64,000 bases of DNA from Rhodobacterales bacterium RIFCSPHIGHO2_02_FULL_62_130 (lineage in GTDB: Bacteria; Pseudomonadota; Alphaproteobacteria; Rhodobacterales; Rhodobacteraceae), in the NCBI GenBank assembly GCA_001828855.1, contig MHZT01000005.1, positions 1 to 64,000 on the forward strand, in the 5' to 3' direction. Below are positions 1-7,295 of the stretch, one piece after another. Within the stretch, counting starts at the first letter, position 1. Each line of letters opens with the position of its first letter. Made by a program: the position numbers and the translations under genes. The notes under the pieces are model-generated. The model was not told where the DNA came from. It saw nothing but the letters and a program-made list of their open reading frames with translations, and did not search any database.

Positions 1-1434
1 CGTTCCGGCATAGCTGGTCGAGCTATTGTCCCCGCCCGTCGTCAGCGTATTCGCCCCCAGCGTCACGAAAGACCCCGAAGCCCCCGCCAGCGAACCGATC
101 TCTTCGTTGCCCGTCAGGTTCAGCGTCGAGGTATCATTCAGTGTCACCGCCGCCGTGTTCGAAATCGCACTGCCATCCACTTCCAATGTGGCGTCGTTAT
201 CGACCGTCACTACCGCCGAAGCAATCGACCCCGTCACAACCAGCGTGCCTGCGGTAACCGTGGTCGCGCCTTCATAGGTGTTCGCGGCCGACAGGGTCAA
301 ACTCCCCCCGCCGATCTTTTCAAGCGGCCGGTCGGTGGCATCGAACTGGCTGATGATCCCCGATTGCTCGGCGCTCTCTCCGGTCAGAACCTCAAGCTGG
401 GTATCGGCCGAGTTCAGGATGATCGCCGAGGCCTCCACCACGGTATCGGCATAGCTGATCACCGAACCTGTCGTGGTGATCGAGCCGCCGATTGCATCCG
501 AATTGCCGATGACCAGCTTGCCCTCGTCCACCGTCACATTGCCCGCGACCTTACCCGTCACATGCAGCACGCCCGCGTTCACCGTGGTGGTGCCGGTATA
601 GGTATTGTCGCCCGACAACTCGAACGTGCCAGCCCCGTTCTTCACCAAGGCCCCGTCGCCGGAGATCACACCGGCAAATTCCGTGTTGTTCCCGTCGCCC
701 GTCGTCAGCGCCATCGTGCTGTCGATGGCAACCGAGCCGCCCGTGCCAGCAAGACTGCCCACGGTCTCCGAGGCATTCACATTCACCGTGCCGCTGTTCA
801 CCACCAAAGCCGCCGAGTCCGACAAAGCGGTGCCGGTGTTAAGGTTCAGCGTGCCACCGGCAACGGTGGCCGTCCCGCTCACCGAACCGCCGTTGTCGAA
901 AACACCGCCGTTCACCGTGATGGTGCCAGTGATCGTCGCGCCGTTGTCAAAAGTGCCAGCGTTTACCGTGACACCGCCCGTCACCGTCCCGTCGTTTGAC
1001 ACCTGAGCGGTGCCAGAAGTGGTGATGTCGCCAGCAACCTCACCCACAGGCTGAATATTGACAACCCCAGTGCCGCTGACGGCCAAAGGCGAGGTCAGCT
1101 TCGCCGTCACCGTCAGGGTTCCTGCCGAGACGTTGGTTTGATCCACTGTCTGGTCACTGTTTACATTGGGCTGGTTTGCCAACGCGCCGTTGTTGATCGT
1201 GACGGTATCACCCGCACCCGGCACGCCGTTAGGGGTCCAGTTGTCTCCGTCACTCCAGCTTGTATCTGTGTCCCCATCCCAGGTCTGCGCTTGCCCCGCC
1301 TGCGGCAGCATAAGCGCCAAGCCCAGCACAAGCGCGGTGCTGGCCAGCAATCCGGCCCGTCCGTGCGGACCCCTTTGCCGCAGTTGATTCGAAACGATAA
1401 GGGCTTTGGGTGACAGGTAAACACATTGAGACAT
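1..1434 (-). CDS. Autotransporter-type adhesin with beta-helix passenger repeats (3' end outside window)
   Basis: An open frame of 478 codons starts at an ATG at 1434-1432 and runs off the left edge, so the C-terminal part (including any beta-barrel) is not visible. The N-terminus carries an unusually long signal region: polar and basic residues to about 27, then a hydrophobic run (LLASTALVLGLALMLP) ending in AQA near residue 49, the layout of extended autotransporter signals. The rest is low-complexity, rich in G/T/N/V/S, nearly free of Lys/Cys. Two copies of the passenger-associated transport repeat are readable, around residues 268-300 and 374-405, each with a GxLxLSxxNTYxGxTTV core followed by GxL. 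The family forms a surface-exposed beta-helix. Function as adhesin is inferred from the family; substrate unknown. A short GAAGGG lies about 11 bases before the ATG. The shadow plus-strand frames here are not coding. Confidence 0.8.
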   Translation of the reverse strand, partial: MSQCVYLSPKALIVSNQLRQRGPHGRAGLLASTALVLGLALMLPQAGQAQTWDGDTDTSWSDGDNWTPNGVPGAGDTVTINNGALANQPNVNSDQTVDQTNVSAGTLTVTAKLTSPLAVSGTGVVNIQPVGEVAGDITTSGTAQVSNDGTVTGGVTVNAGTFDNGATITGTITVNGGVFDNGGSVSGTATVAGGTLNLNTGTALSDSAALVVNSGTVNVNASETVGSLAGTGGSVAIDSTMALTTGDGNNTEFAGVISGDGALVKNGAGTFELSGDNTYTGTTTVNAGVLHVTGKVAGNVTVDEGKLVIGNSDAIGGSITTTGSVISYADTVVEASAIILNSADTQLEVLTGESAEQSGIISQFDATDRPLEKIGGGSLTLSAANTYEGATTVTAGTLVVTGSIASAVVTVDNDATLEVDGSAISNTAAVTLNDTSTLNLTGNEEIGSLAGASGSFVTLGANTLTTGGDNSSTSYAGT

Positions 1435-1609
1435 AGGTAGACTGCCCTTCGAACTGGGTGGAAATCTGCTTAAATTAGTGCAACCCTAGGCATTCCTCGG
1501 GAGATGACGCAATCGAAATATCCGTTTTGCTATCGAAAGGGTGGGATGCGCGGGCTGGGTGCAACAGGCTTGGGCTTTCCTGCCTGCCGCAAAGACGGTA
1601 TACAACGGT

Positions 1610-2707
1610 ATGCGAATGACACTCACCGAAAGCTATGACGCGCTTGTAGCCCAAGCAAAGCTGCGCCCCGATCCGGCGCAGCATGCCGTATTGCCCGCGC
1701 TTGAAACCTTGCGGGTCTGGCTTGAAACCAATGCCACCCGCAAGATCGGCCTGTTCGCGGGGCTGTTCGCCAAGCCGGTTGCGCCGCCCAAGGGGCTTTA
1801 TCTGTGGGGCGGGGTCGGGCGTGGAAAATCCATGCTGATGGACCTGTTCTTTGACGCCACCGGAATTCCGCAAAAGCGCCGCGTCCACTTCCATGCCTTC
1901 ATGCAGGAAATCCACCGTGGCATGCACGCGGCGCGCAAAAAGGGCATCGAAGACGCGCTTGCACCTGTCGCGGATGCGCTGAAAGACCTGCGCCTGCTGG
2001 CCTTTGACGAAATGCAGATCACCGACATCACCGATGCGATGATCGTGGGGCGGCTGTTTGAAAAGCTGCTGGCGGCGGGGGTGGTGATCGTCACCACCTC
2101 GAACCGCCCGCCCGAAGACCTGTATAAGAACGGGCTGAACCGTGTGCTGTTCCTGCCCTTTATCGACATGCTTCACGACCGATTCCATGTGGTCGAACTG
2201 GAATCTCCGAATGATTACCGCCAGCACCGCCTGCAAGGCGGGCAGGTCTATTTCCATCCGGCAGGCAAGGTCAAAGGCGAGATCAACGCAATTTGGTCAG
2301 ACCTGACAGGGGGGGCTGCGGGCGATCCTTTGCACCTTGCCGTGAATGGCCGCACCACCGAATTGCCGCGCTTTGCCTCTGGCATCGGTCGCGCCAGCTT
2401 CTGGGATCTTTGCGCCAAACCGCTTGGCCCCGCCGATTTTCTGGCCATCGCTCAGGCGGTGCGGGTGCTGATCCTTGAAGACATCCCGCAGCTTTCCGCC
2501 AGCAATTATAACGAGGCCAAACGCTTCGTCACCCTGATCGACGCGCTTTATGAGGCCAAGACCAAACTGATCTGCTCTGCCGCCGACGAACCCGAACGCC
2601 TCTACATCGAAGGCTCGGGCAGTTTCGAATTCGAACGCACCGCGTCACGCCTGCGCGAAATGCAAGGTGCCGCATGGGGGCAAGAGGCCAGCGCCATTGA
2701 ACCCTGA
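1610..2707 (+). CDS. zapE: AFG1-family ATPase ZapE (cell division)
   Basis: 365-residue AFG1/ZapE-type P-loop ATPase. Visible are the Walker A GGVGRGKS around residues 66-73 and a Walker B LLAFDEMQ around 131, followed by the conserved TSNRPPEDLYKNGLNR segment. ZapE of E. coli is an ATP-dependent protein that acts on the Z-ring during late division; the mitochondrial homologue helps respiratory complex assembly. The upstream frame is open to 1541, but the family normally begins near MTLTESYDAL. Two in-frame ATGs compete, 1610 and 1616; neither has a strong Shine-Dalgarno, so the start is uncertain by two codons. It is a single gene, divergent from the adhesin. Its stop codon is embedded in an AT-rich hairpin (2706-2726). 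Confidence 0.9.
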   Translation: MRMTLTESYDALVAQAKLRPDPAQHAVLPALETLRVWLETNATRKIGLFAGLFAKPVAPPKGLYLWGGVGRGKSMLMDLFFDATGIPQKRRVHFHAFMQEIHRGMHAARKKGIEDALAPVADALKDLRLLAFDEMQITDITDAMIVGRLFEKLLAAGVVIVTTSNRPPEDLYKNGLNRVLFLPFIDMLHDRFHVVELESPNDYRQHRLQGGQVYFHPAGKVKGEINAIWSDLTGGAAGDPLHLAVNGRTTELPRFASGIGRASFWDLCAKPLGPADFLAIAQAVRVLILEDIPQLSASNYNEAKRFVTLIDALYEAKTKLICSAADEPERLYIEGSGSFEFERTASRLREMQGAAWGQEASAIEP

Positions 2708-2726
2708 CAATTTATCTAAAATTGTC
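2706..2726 (+). terminator. AT-rich hairpin overlapping the zapE stop codon
   Basis: GACAATTT and AAATTGTC form a perfect 8-bp stem around the 5-base loop ATCTA. It starts on the last two bases of the zapE stop codon. It is AT-rich and lacks a clean T-tract, so it may be a weak terminator or an mRNA 3'-end stabiliser. Confidence 0.4.
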
Positions 2727-2794
2727 TTCATCTGTTCTCAAATATCCCACGGGGGAAGCGGCCCCTTGGCCGCGCGGGGGTGTGAAACCCCCGC
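2727..2794 (-). repeat. Degenerate copy of composite intergenic repeat
   Basis: Read on the minus strand this stretch has a 21-base hairpin unit (GCGGGGG, 7-base loop TTTCACA, CCCCCGC; 2774-2794), then GCGGCC/GGCCGC, then CTTCCCCCGTGGGATATTTGAG and ..GATGAAG. The same order of modules occurs at 56959-57038, where the hairpin unit is identical. It fills most of the gap between zapE and the TauE gene. Confidence 0.65.
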
Positions 2795-2892
2795 TCCACC
2801 GCCCGCCAAGCCGCACAAACGTTAAATATTCGTTAACGACAACACCCTAAGGTATTGATTCAAAACAAACTAAAATGGTCCCGAGTTTGGAC

Positions 2893-3657
2893 TTACCCCC
2901 AAGCCTGCCAAAGCAGCCGCACCGCCAGCCCCGTCGAGGTCACCACCAGCAAGGGCTTGATCAGCCGCGCCCCGATCCGCATCGCCAGCCGCGCTCCCAA
3001 AGCCGCCCCTCCGATCTGCGCGGCGGCCATCGCAAACCCGATCCCCCACCACGTCGCCCCCGACAGTGCGAACACCCCCAAAGATCCAAGATTGCTGGCA
3101 AAGTTCAGCATCTTGGTGTGGGCCGTCGCCTTCAAAACCCCGAACCCCGCCAGCATCACAAAGGCCAGCATGAAAAAGCTGCCCGTCCCCGGCCCGAAGA
3201 ACCCGTCATACCCCGCAATCAACGGCACCGCCGTCAAGACGAACACCGCAGGCTTCACCCGCTCGACCCGCGCCGCATCCGTCAGCCCGGGTTTGAAGGC
3301 GAAAAACAGCGCCACCGCCACCAGCACGACCGGCATGATCACCCGCAGCCATTCCGCAGGCACCGCATGGGCCACCAGCGCCCCGCCCGCCCCCGCAAGT
3401 GCCGCCACCGCCGCCATGCCCAGTTGATCCAAAGGCCGCACATGCCCCGCCCTCGCATAGGTCAGCGCCGCCGTTCCGGCCCCGAAGGTTCCCTGCACCT
3501 TGTTGGTGGCAAGTGCCTCAAGCGGCGACGCCCCCGCCAGCAGCAGGGCCGGCACCGTGATCAGCCCGCCCCCGCCCGCAATGGCATCGACAAACCCCGC
3601 CACAAAAGCCGCGCAGATCAGAAAGATGGCAATATCGGGCAGAACCTCGAACATCAT
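2893..3657 (-). CDS. Sulfite exporter TauE/SafE family membrane protein
   Basis: 254-residue protein made almost entirely of hydrophobic segments (about eight predicted membrane spans). The N-terminal half carries the typical GFVDAIAGGGGLITVPALL motif and the ATNKVQG stretch of the TauE/SafE (YfcA-like) family; a second related repeat (GYDGFFGPGTGSF) follows in the middle, consistent with the family's internal duplication. Members export organosulfonates or sulfite or act as general anion permeases; the substrate cannot be read from sequence. Its ATG (3657-3655) overlaps the TGA of the NlpC/P60 gene as ATGA, so it is the last gene of a coupled three-gene operon with the aminopeptidase and the hydrolase. 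There is no obvious functional link to those two enzymes. Confidence 0.9.
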   Translation of the reverse strand: MMFEVLPDIAIFLICAAFVAGFVDAIAGGGGLITVPALLLAGASPLEALATNKVQGTFGAGTAALTYARAGHVRPLDQLGMAAVAALAGAGGALVAHAVPAEWLRVIMPVVLVAVALFFAFKPGLTDAARVERVKPAVFVLTAVPLIAGYDGFFGPGTGSFFMLAFVMLAGFGVLKATAHTKMLNFASNLGSLGVFALSGATWWGIGFAMAAAQIGGAALGARLAMRIGARLIKPLLVVTSTGLAVRLLWQAWG

Positions 3658-4472
3658 AGCCGCCGCCGATGCGTGACAGGCCCGCCGTCCTGTTCCAGCA
3701 CCCGCGCGATACAGGCCGTGATACCTTCATAGGCCACCGACATCGTATGCCCGTTGGCATGGATCAGCCGGTCTGCATCCACGATCAAGGCAACATGTCC
3801 CTTCCAGAACAGCAAATCTCCGCGCTGCAAGGCGGCCTCTGGCGGCACTTCATGGCCCAGCGTTTGCTGCAAATCGCTGTCCCCCGCCACCGGAATACCG
3901 CATGCCAGCAAGGACGCCTGCACCAGACCCGAACAATCAATGCCCGCGCGCGAATTGCCGCCCCAAAGATAGGGTGCGCCCAAAAAGCCCTCGGCGACAG
4001 CAACAGGATCGGTCAGCTGCGTGCCAAGGGGGCGCAGATGCGGGGCGGGAATAAAGCCCTCGGTTGTTTCCATAAACTTGCCCGCCGGAGCGATCACCGC
4101 CACCTGCGCGCCCATCGGCAGCGCCGAAACCTCTTGCGCCTGCACCCGAGGTTCGGGGTAAAGATGGGTGCCGGTGGTGGCAACCCAATGCGTGGGTGTC
4201 GGCGCCTCGGACAAGGCAGAGTTGGGAAGCCAGCCGCAATAGCCATCCTTGGATGCAAATCCAAAGGCGTGGCCATCCAGATGGTCGATCACGGTGAAGG
4301 ACTCGCCCAGAACCAACTGCCGATCCCGTGCGCCATACGGCGCGCGCAACAGATCAACCAAAGGCATGCTGACACGCAGCCTCTCACCCTCGGAAAACCT
4401 TGGAGCGTCGATCCGCCCCTTCATCGAGATATGCGCCACGCGCGGTGTGGCGGGGGTCAGGCGGCGGTCCAT
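3654..4472 (-). CDS. NlpC/P60 family cysteine peptidase
   Basis: 272 residues, starting at ATG 4472-4470 one base after the aminopeptidase stop. The N-terminal half looks like paired SH3b-type domains (GESFTVIDHLDGHAFGFA, DGYCGWLP), and the C-terminal half is an NlpC/P60 domain: catalytic Cys about residue 179 in GIDCSGLV, His about 225 in GHVALIVD, and the third His about 237 in IHANGH. Such enzymes cleave D-Glu/meso-DAP bonds in peptidoglycan peptides or muropeptides. No signal peptide is visible, suggesting a cytoplasmic role in recycling murein peptides. Coupling with a leucyl aminopeptidase upstream fits a joint role in degrading imported or recycled peptides (inference). An upstream extension of this frame inside the aminopeptidase gene is not likely to be translated. 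Confidence 0.88.
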   Translation of the reverse strand: MDRRLTPATPRVAHISMKGRIDAPRFSEGERLRVSMPLVDLLRAPYGARDRQLVLGESFTVIDHLDGHAFGFASKDGYCGWLPNSALSEAPTPTHWVATTGTHLYPEPRVQAQEVSALPMGAQVAVIAPAGKFMETTEGFIPAPHLRPLGTQLTDPVAVAEGFLGAPYLWGGNSRAGIDCSGLVQASLLACGIPVAGDSDLQQTLGHEVPPEAALQRGDLLFWKGHVALIVDADRLIHANGHTMSVAYEGITACIARVLEQDGGPVTHRRRL

Positions 4473-4473
4473 C

Positions 4474-5859
4474 CTAGAAACCCAGCATTGCGGGCAGGCC
4501 CGACAGGATTGCCCTTGCGCCTTGGCCCACGCCGCCCTTGGGACGGGCGGGCAGGTCAGCCGGGCTGTGGCCATAGATGTCAAAGTGCATATAGCGCGGG
4601 TGGTCTGCAAAGCGCCGCAGGAATAGGGCCGCCGTGACGGAACCGGCAAAACCCCAGCCGGGCGCGTTATCCAGATCGGCGATGCCGGGTTCTATAATGT
4701 GTTCGTAAGGCGTATGGAAAGGCATCCGCCAGACCGGATCGAAACCGGCTGCGGCACCCGCCTCCAAGGCCTGCGCCATCACGGCATCGTCGGTGTAATA
4801 GGGGGCCAGATCGGGGCCAACCGCCACCCGCGCGGCCCCCGTCAGCGTGGCCATCGAGATGATGGCATCGGTCGGCGTTTCATTCGCCAAGGCCAGCGCA
4901 TCGCCCAGCACCAGCCGCCCTTCGGCATCGGTATCGTTGACCTCAACCGTAAGACCCTTGCGCGAGGTGAGGATGTCTTTCGGCTTTAACGCATTGCCGG
5001 AAATCACGTTTTCTACCGCTGCGACCAGAACCCGCAGCCGGATCGGCAGGCCAAGCTGCATGATCATATGCGCCAGCCCCATCACTGTGGCCGCCCCGCC
5101 CATGTCTTTCTTCATCAGCAACATGCCGTTCGAAGGCTTGATATTCAGCCCGCCGGTGTCAAAGCAAACGCCCTTGCCGACCAGCGTCAGATGCGGGCCG
5201 GTGCTGCCCCAGTTCATCTCCAACAGGCGCGGCCCGCGGGGCGAGGCGCGTCCAACGGCATGGATCATCGGGAAATTCTGCGCCAGAAGGTCATCACCGC
5301 GCACCACCTTTGTAGCCGCACCAAAACGGGCGGCCAGCGTCAGGAAAGCATCCTCCAACTCGGCAGGGCCAAGATCGGCAGCGGGGGTGTTGATCAGATC
5401 GCGGGTCAGGAATTCCCCTTCGGCCATTGCCAAAAGGCGGGTGGTATCAATGCCTGCGGGGGCTTTCAGCAGGGCGGTTTCGGCAGAGGATTTCCTGGGG
5501 CGGTAGCGGTCAAATCGATAGGACGACAGCAGCCACGCCAAGGCGGCTTCACTGCGTTGTTCGGCTGAAAGAGCCCCTTCAAGATGCCAGTTTCCGGCGG
5601 GCAAACCTGTCACGGCCTTCGCCAGACCAAACCGCTGCCGCGCGCGGGTTTGCGGGCTGCCAAGCCCTGCGACAGCCGCTGCAACCCCGTCCGGTCCGGG
5701 GAGCAGGCGCATCTCACCCAGACCGGCCTCAAACCCCGAACCGGTCAGCCATGCGCGCAGGGTTGCAGGTTGTGCAGCCAGAAAATCGGCCAAGCCATCA
5801 GCAGAGACCACATGCAGGGCGCGGGACGGGGCGGCGGGATCGGCAAAAACGGGGGGCAT
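4474..5859 (-). CDS. M17 family leucyl aminopeptidase
   Basis: 461-residue cytosolic aminopeptidase of family M17. The metal and catalytic region is intact: GKGVCFDTGGLNIKP, KKDMGGAA and the signature NDTDAEGRL with the metal-binding Asp and Glu. The N-terminal non-catalytic domain is divergent, as usual. The enzyme removes N-terminal residues from peptides using two divalent metals, normally as a hexamer. It is the first gene of an operon; AAGGATGATGCC precedes the ATG at 5859-5857, giving a good ribosome site. The downstream NlpC/P60 gene begins one base after its TAG stop, so translation is very probably coupled. Confidence 0.93.
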   Translation of the reverse strand: MPPVFADPAAPSRALHVVSADGLADFLAAQPATLRAWLTGSGFEAGLGEMRLLPGPDGVAAAVAGLGSPQTRARQRFGLAKAVTGLPAGNWHLEGALSAEQRSEAALAWLLSSYRFDRYRPRKSSAETALLKAPAGIDTTRLLAMAEGEFLTRDLINTPAADLGPAELEDAFLTLAARFGAATKVVRGDDLLAQNFPMIHAVGRASPRGPRLLEMNWGSTGPHLTLVGKGVCFDTGGLNIKPSNGMLLMKKDMGGAATVMGLAHMIMQLGLPIRLRVLVAAVENVISGNALKPKDILTSRKGLTVEVNDTDAEGRLVLGDALALANETPTDAIISMATLTGAARVAVGPDLAPYYTDDAVMAQALEAGAAAGFDPVWRMPFHTPYEHIIEPGIADLDNAPGWGFAGSVTAALFLRRFADHPRYMHFDIYGHSPADLPARPKGGVGQGARAILSGLPAMLGF

Positions 5860-5919
5860 GGCATCATCCTTTCAGGTTGCGCCAAACCCTAGCCGTTCCA
5901 TATCCGCCTGCAAGAGCAG

Positions 5920-6309
5920 TCAGAACAAGGTCTGATCCATCAGCGCCTTGTCGGGGGCCAATGACCGTTCCGCGATTCGCAATAATCGCGCCCAGACGGC
6001 AGCAAAAGCGGTGGAATCCGCAGAAACGATACAGGCACGCACGTCGGCGGCAACCATCCCCAAAGAGACCATCCCCAGATTTTCTGCCATTCTCTGCAAG
6101 CGCCGCAACTGCCGGAACAGATCGTCCAACTGATGGTCGCGCACCTGATTGGCAAGGCCCGCCATCGTCAGCGCCAGCTCCCCCAGCGCCCGTGTCACCA
6201 CCAGTTCCGCAGAAGATGTCCCCAGATTTCGATACATCGTCGCAATCGGTTCGGCATCCTGCCGCACACGTTCCATTGGCCGCAAGGCCACCACATTATC
6301 ATCGGTCAT
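5920..6309 (-). CDS. Conserved hypothetical protein, helical, 129 residues
   Basis: I do not recognise a named domain. The preferred start is ATG 6309-6307 (MTDDNVVALRP), preceded by AGGGTGTGTG; a longer frame to 6414 lacks a good ribosome site. The product looks all-helical and soluble, with Leu/Ala-rich amphipathic stretches, four Met close together in the middle (RMAENLGMVSLGM) and no membrane segment. It lies between the aminopeptidase operon (same strand, 60 bp away) and the divergent carbonic anhydrase. No function is proposed. Confidence 0.6.
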   Translation of the reverse strand: MTDDNVVALRPMERVRQDAEPIATMYRNLGTSSAELVVTRALGELALTMAGLANQVRDHQLDDLFRQLRRLQRMAENLGMVSLGMVAADVRACIVSADSTAFAAVWARLLRIAERSLAPDKALMDQTLF

Positions 6310-6450
6310 CACACACCCTATCGTCCAACACCCAAGCCCATCCTGCCGCCTTGTGCTGAAGAAAAGGTTGCTTGCGCTGAAAGAAACCTCTCGAATTTTC
6401 TGCAATTGCATCATAGGGAAGGAGAAAGATCACATCAAAGGATGCCGAGG

Positions 6451-7098
6451 ATGAGCCACGCCCGCCCGCTTCCCGCCTATCTTGTCCAGCGTTTTCACGG
6501 CTGGCGCGCCACCGCCTACCAGGACAACAAGGCGTGGTATAAACGCCTTGCCGAAAGCGGCCAGCACCCGCGCGCGATGGTGATTTCCTGCTGTGACAGC
6601 CGTGTGCATGTCACCTCGATCTTTGGCGCGGATGAGGGCGAGTTTTTCATCCACCGTAACGTCGCCAATCTGGTGCCGCCCTATAACCCGGATGGCGAAT
6701 ATCACGGCACTTCGGCTGCGGTCGAATATGCCGTGACGGGTCTGGGCGTCGCGCATATCGTTGTGCTGGGCCATTCCAATTGCGGCGGCGTCAAGGGATG
6801 CCATGATATGTGTTCCGGCCATGCCCCCGAACTGGAAAAGAAATCCAGCTTTGTCGGGCGCTGGATGGATATTCTGCGGCCCGGATTTCAGCGCGTGGCG
6901 GATCTGCCGCCCGAGGAAATCCTGCAAGCCCTGGAAAAACAGGCGGTGCTGGTCAGTCTGGAAAACCTGATGACCTTTCCTTTCGTCAAGGCGGCGGTCG
7001 AGGATGACCGGCTGACGCTGCATGGGTTGTGGACCAACACGGGCGAAGGCGGGCTAGAGCAATATGATCCGGCGCGGGGCGGCTTTAGCCCCGTCTGA
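6451..7098 (+). CDS. Beta-class carbonic anhydrase
   Basis: 215-residue beta carbonic anhydrase. Zinc ligands are visible as the CxDxR motif at Cys47-Asp49-Arg51 (SCCDSRV) and the HxxC pair His108/Cys111 in GHSNCGG, together with the NVANLVPP and AVEYAV segments. It interconverts CO2 and bicarbonate in the cytoplasm, supporting carboxylation and pH balance. Two in-frame ATGs exist, 6442 and 6451; AAAGGA nine to ten bases before 6451 and the usual family N-terminus (MSHARPLPAYLVQRF) favour 6451. It is monocistronic and divergent from the hypothetical gene at 5920-6309. Confidence 0.93.
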   Translation: MSHARPLPAYLVQRFHGWRATAYQDNKAWYKRLAESGQHPRAMVISCCDSRVHVTSIFGADEGEFFIHRNVANLVPPYNPDGEYHGTSAAVEYAVTGLGVAHIVVLGHSNCGGVKGCHDMCSGHAPELEKKSSFVGRWMDILRPGFQRVADLPPEEILQALEKQAVLVSLENLMTFPFVKAAVEDDRLTLHGLWTNTGEGGLEQYDPARGGFSPV

Positions 7099-7109
7099 AA
7101 ACGGTTCCG

Positions 7110-7261
7110 CTCATCCCCTTTGCATAAATATCCCCGCCGGAGGCTTCCAATGGTCGCCCCGGCTCCGTGAGACCCGGGGCGTTCAACGCTGAAAAGGGTC
7201 CACTGGACCCTTTTCCGGGCGCGCCTCACCCTCCGGCGGGAGTATTTGGACCAAGATGAAA
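7110..7261. repeat. Palindromic intergenic mosaic: two inverted copies of a dispersed element around hairpins
   Basis: A minus-oriented degenerate copy (CCTCCGGCGGGGATATTT, about 7110-7143) and a plus-oriented copy (starting CCTCCGGCGGGAGTATTTGG, 7230-7261) face each other. Between them are a hairpin GCCCCGG/CCGGGGC (7156-7180) and a near-perfect palindrome with 11-bp arms, AAAAGGGTCCA and TGGACCCTTTT around a single C (7192-7214). The plus copy is identical over 32 bases to 20011-20042. The arrangement recalls interspersed mosaic elements and probably terminates or insulates the carbonic anhydrase and DUF4139 transcripts. Confidence 0.65.
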
Positions 7262-7269
7262 CACAAAGG

Positions 7270-7295
7270 GTAGGGTGCGTGATTTCACGCACCTT
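7270..7295. repeat. 26-base palindromic dispersed repeat (single copy)
   Basis: The core is GGTGCGTGATTTCACGCACC, a palindrome with 9-bp arms around TT, extended by GTAG on the left. The same 26 bases make up both arms of the inverted pair at 52073-52133. It ends one base before the stop codon of the DUF4139 gene and may act as that gene's terminator. Confidence 0.75.
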
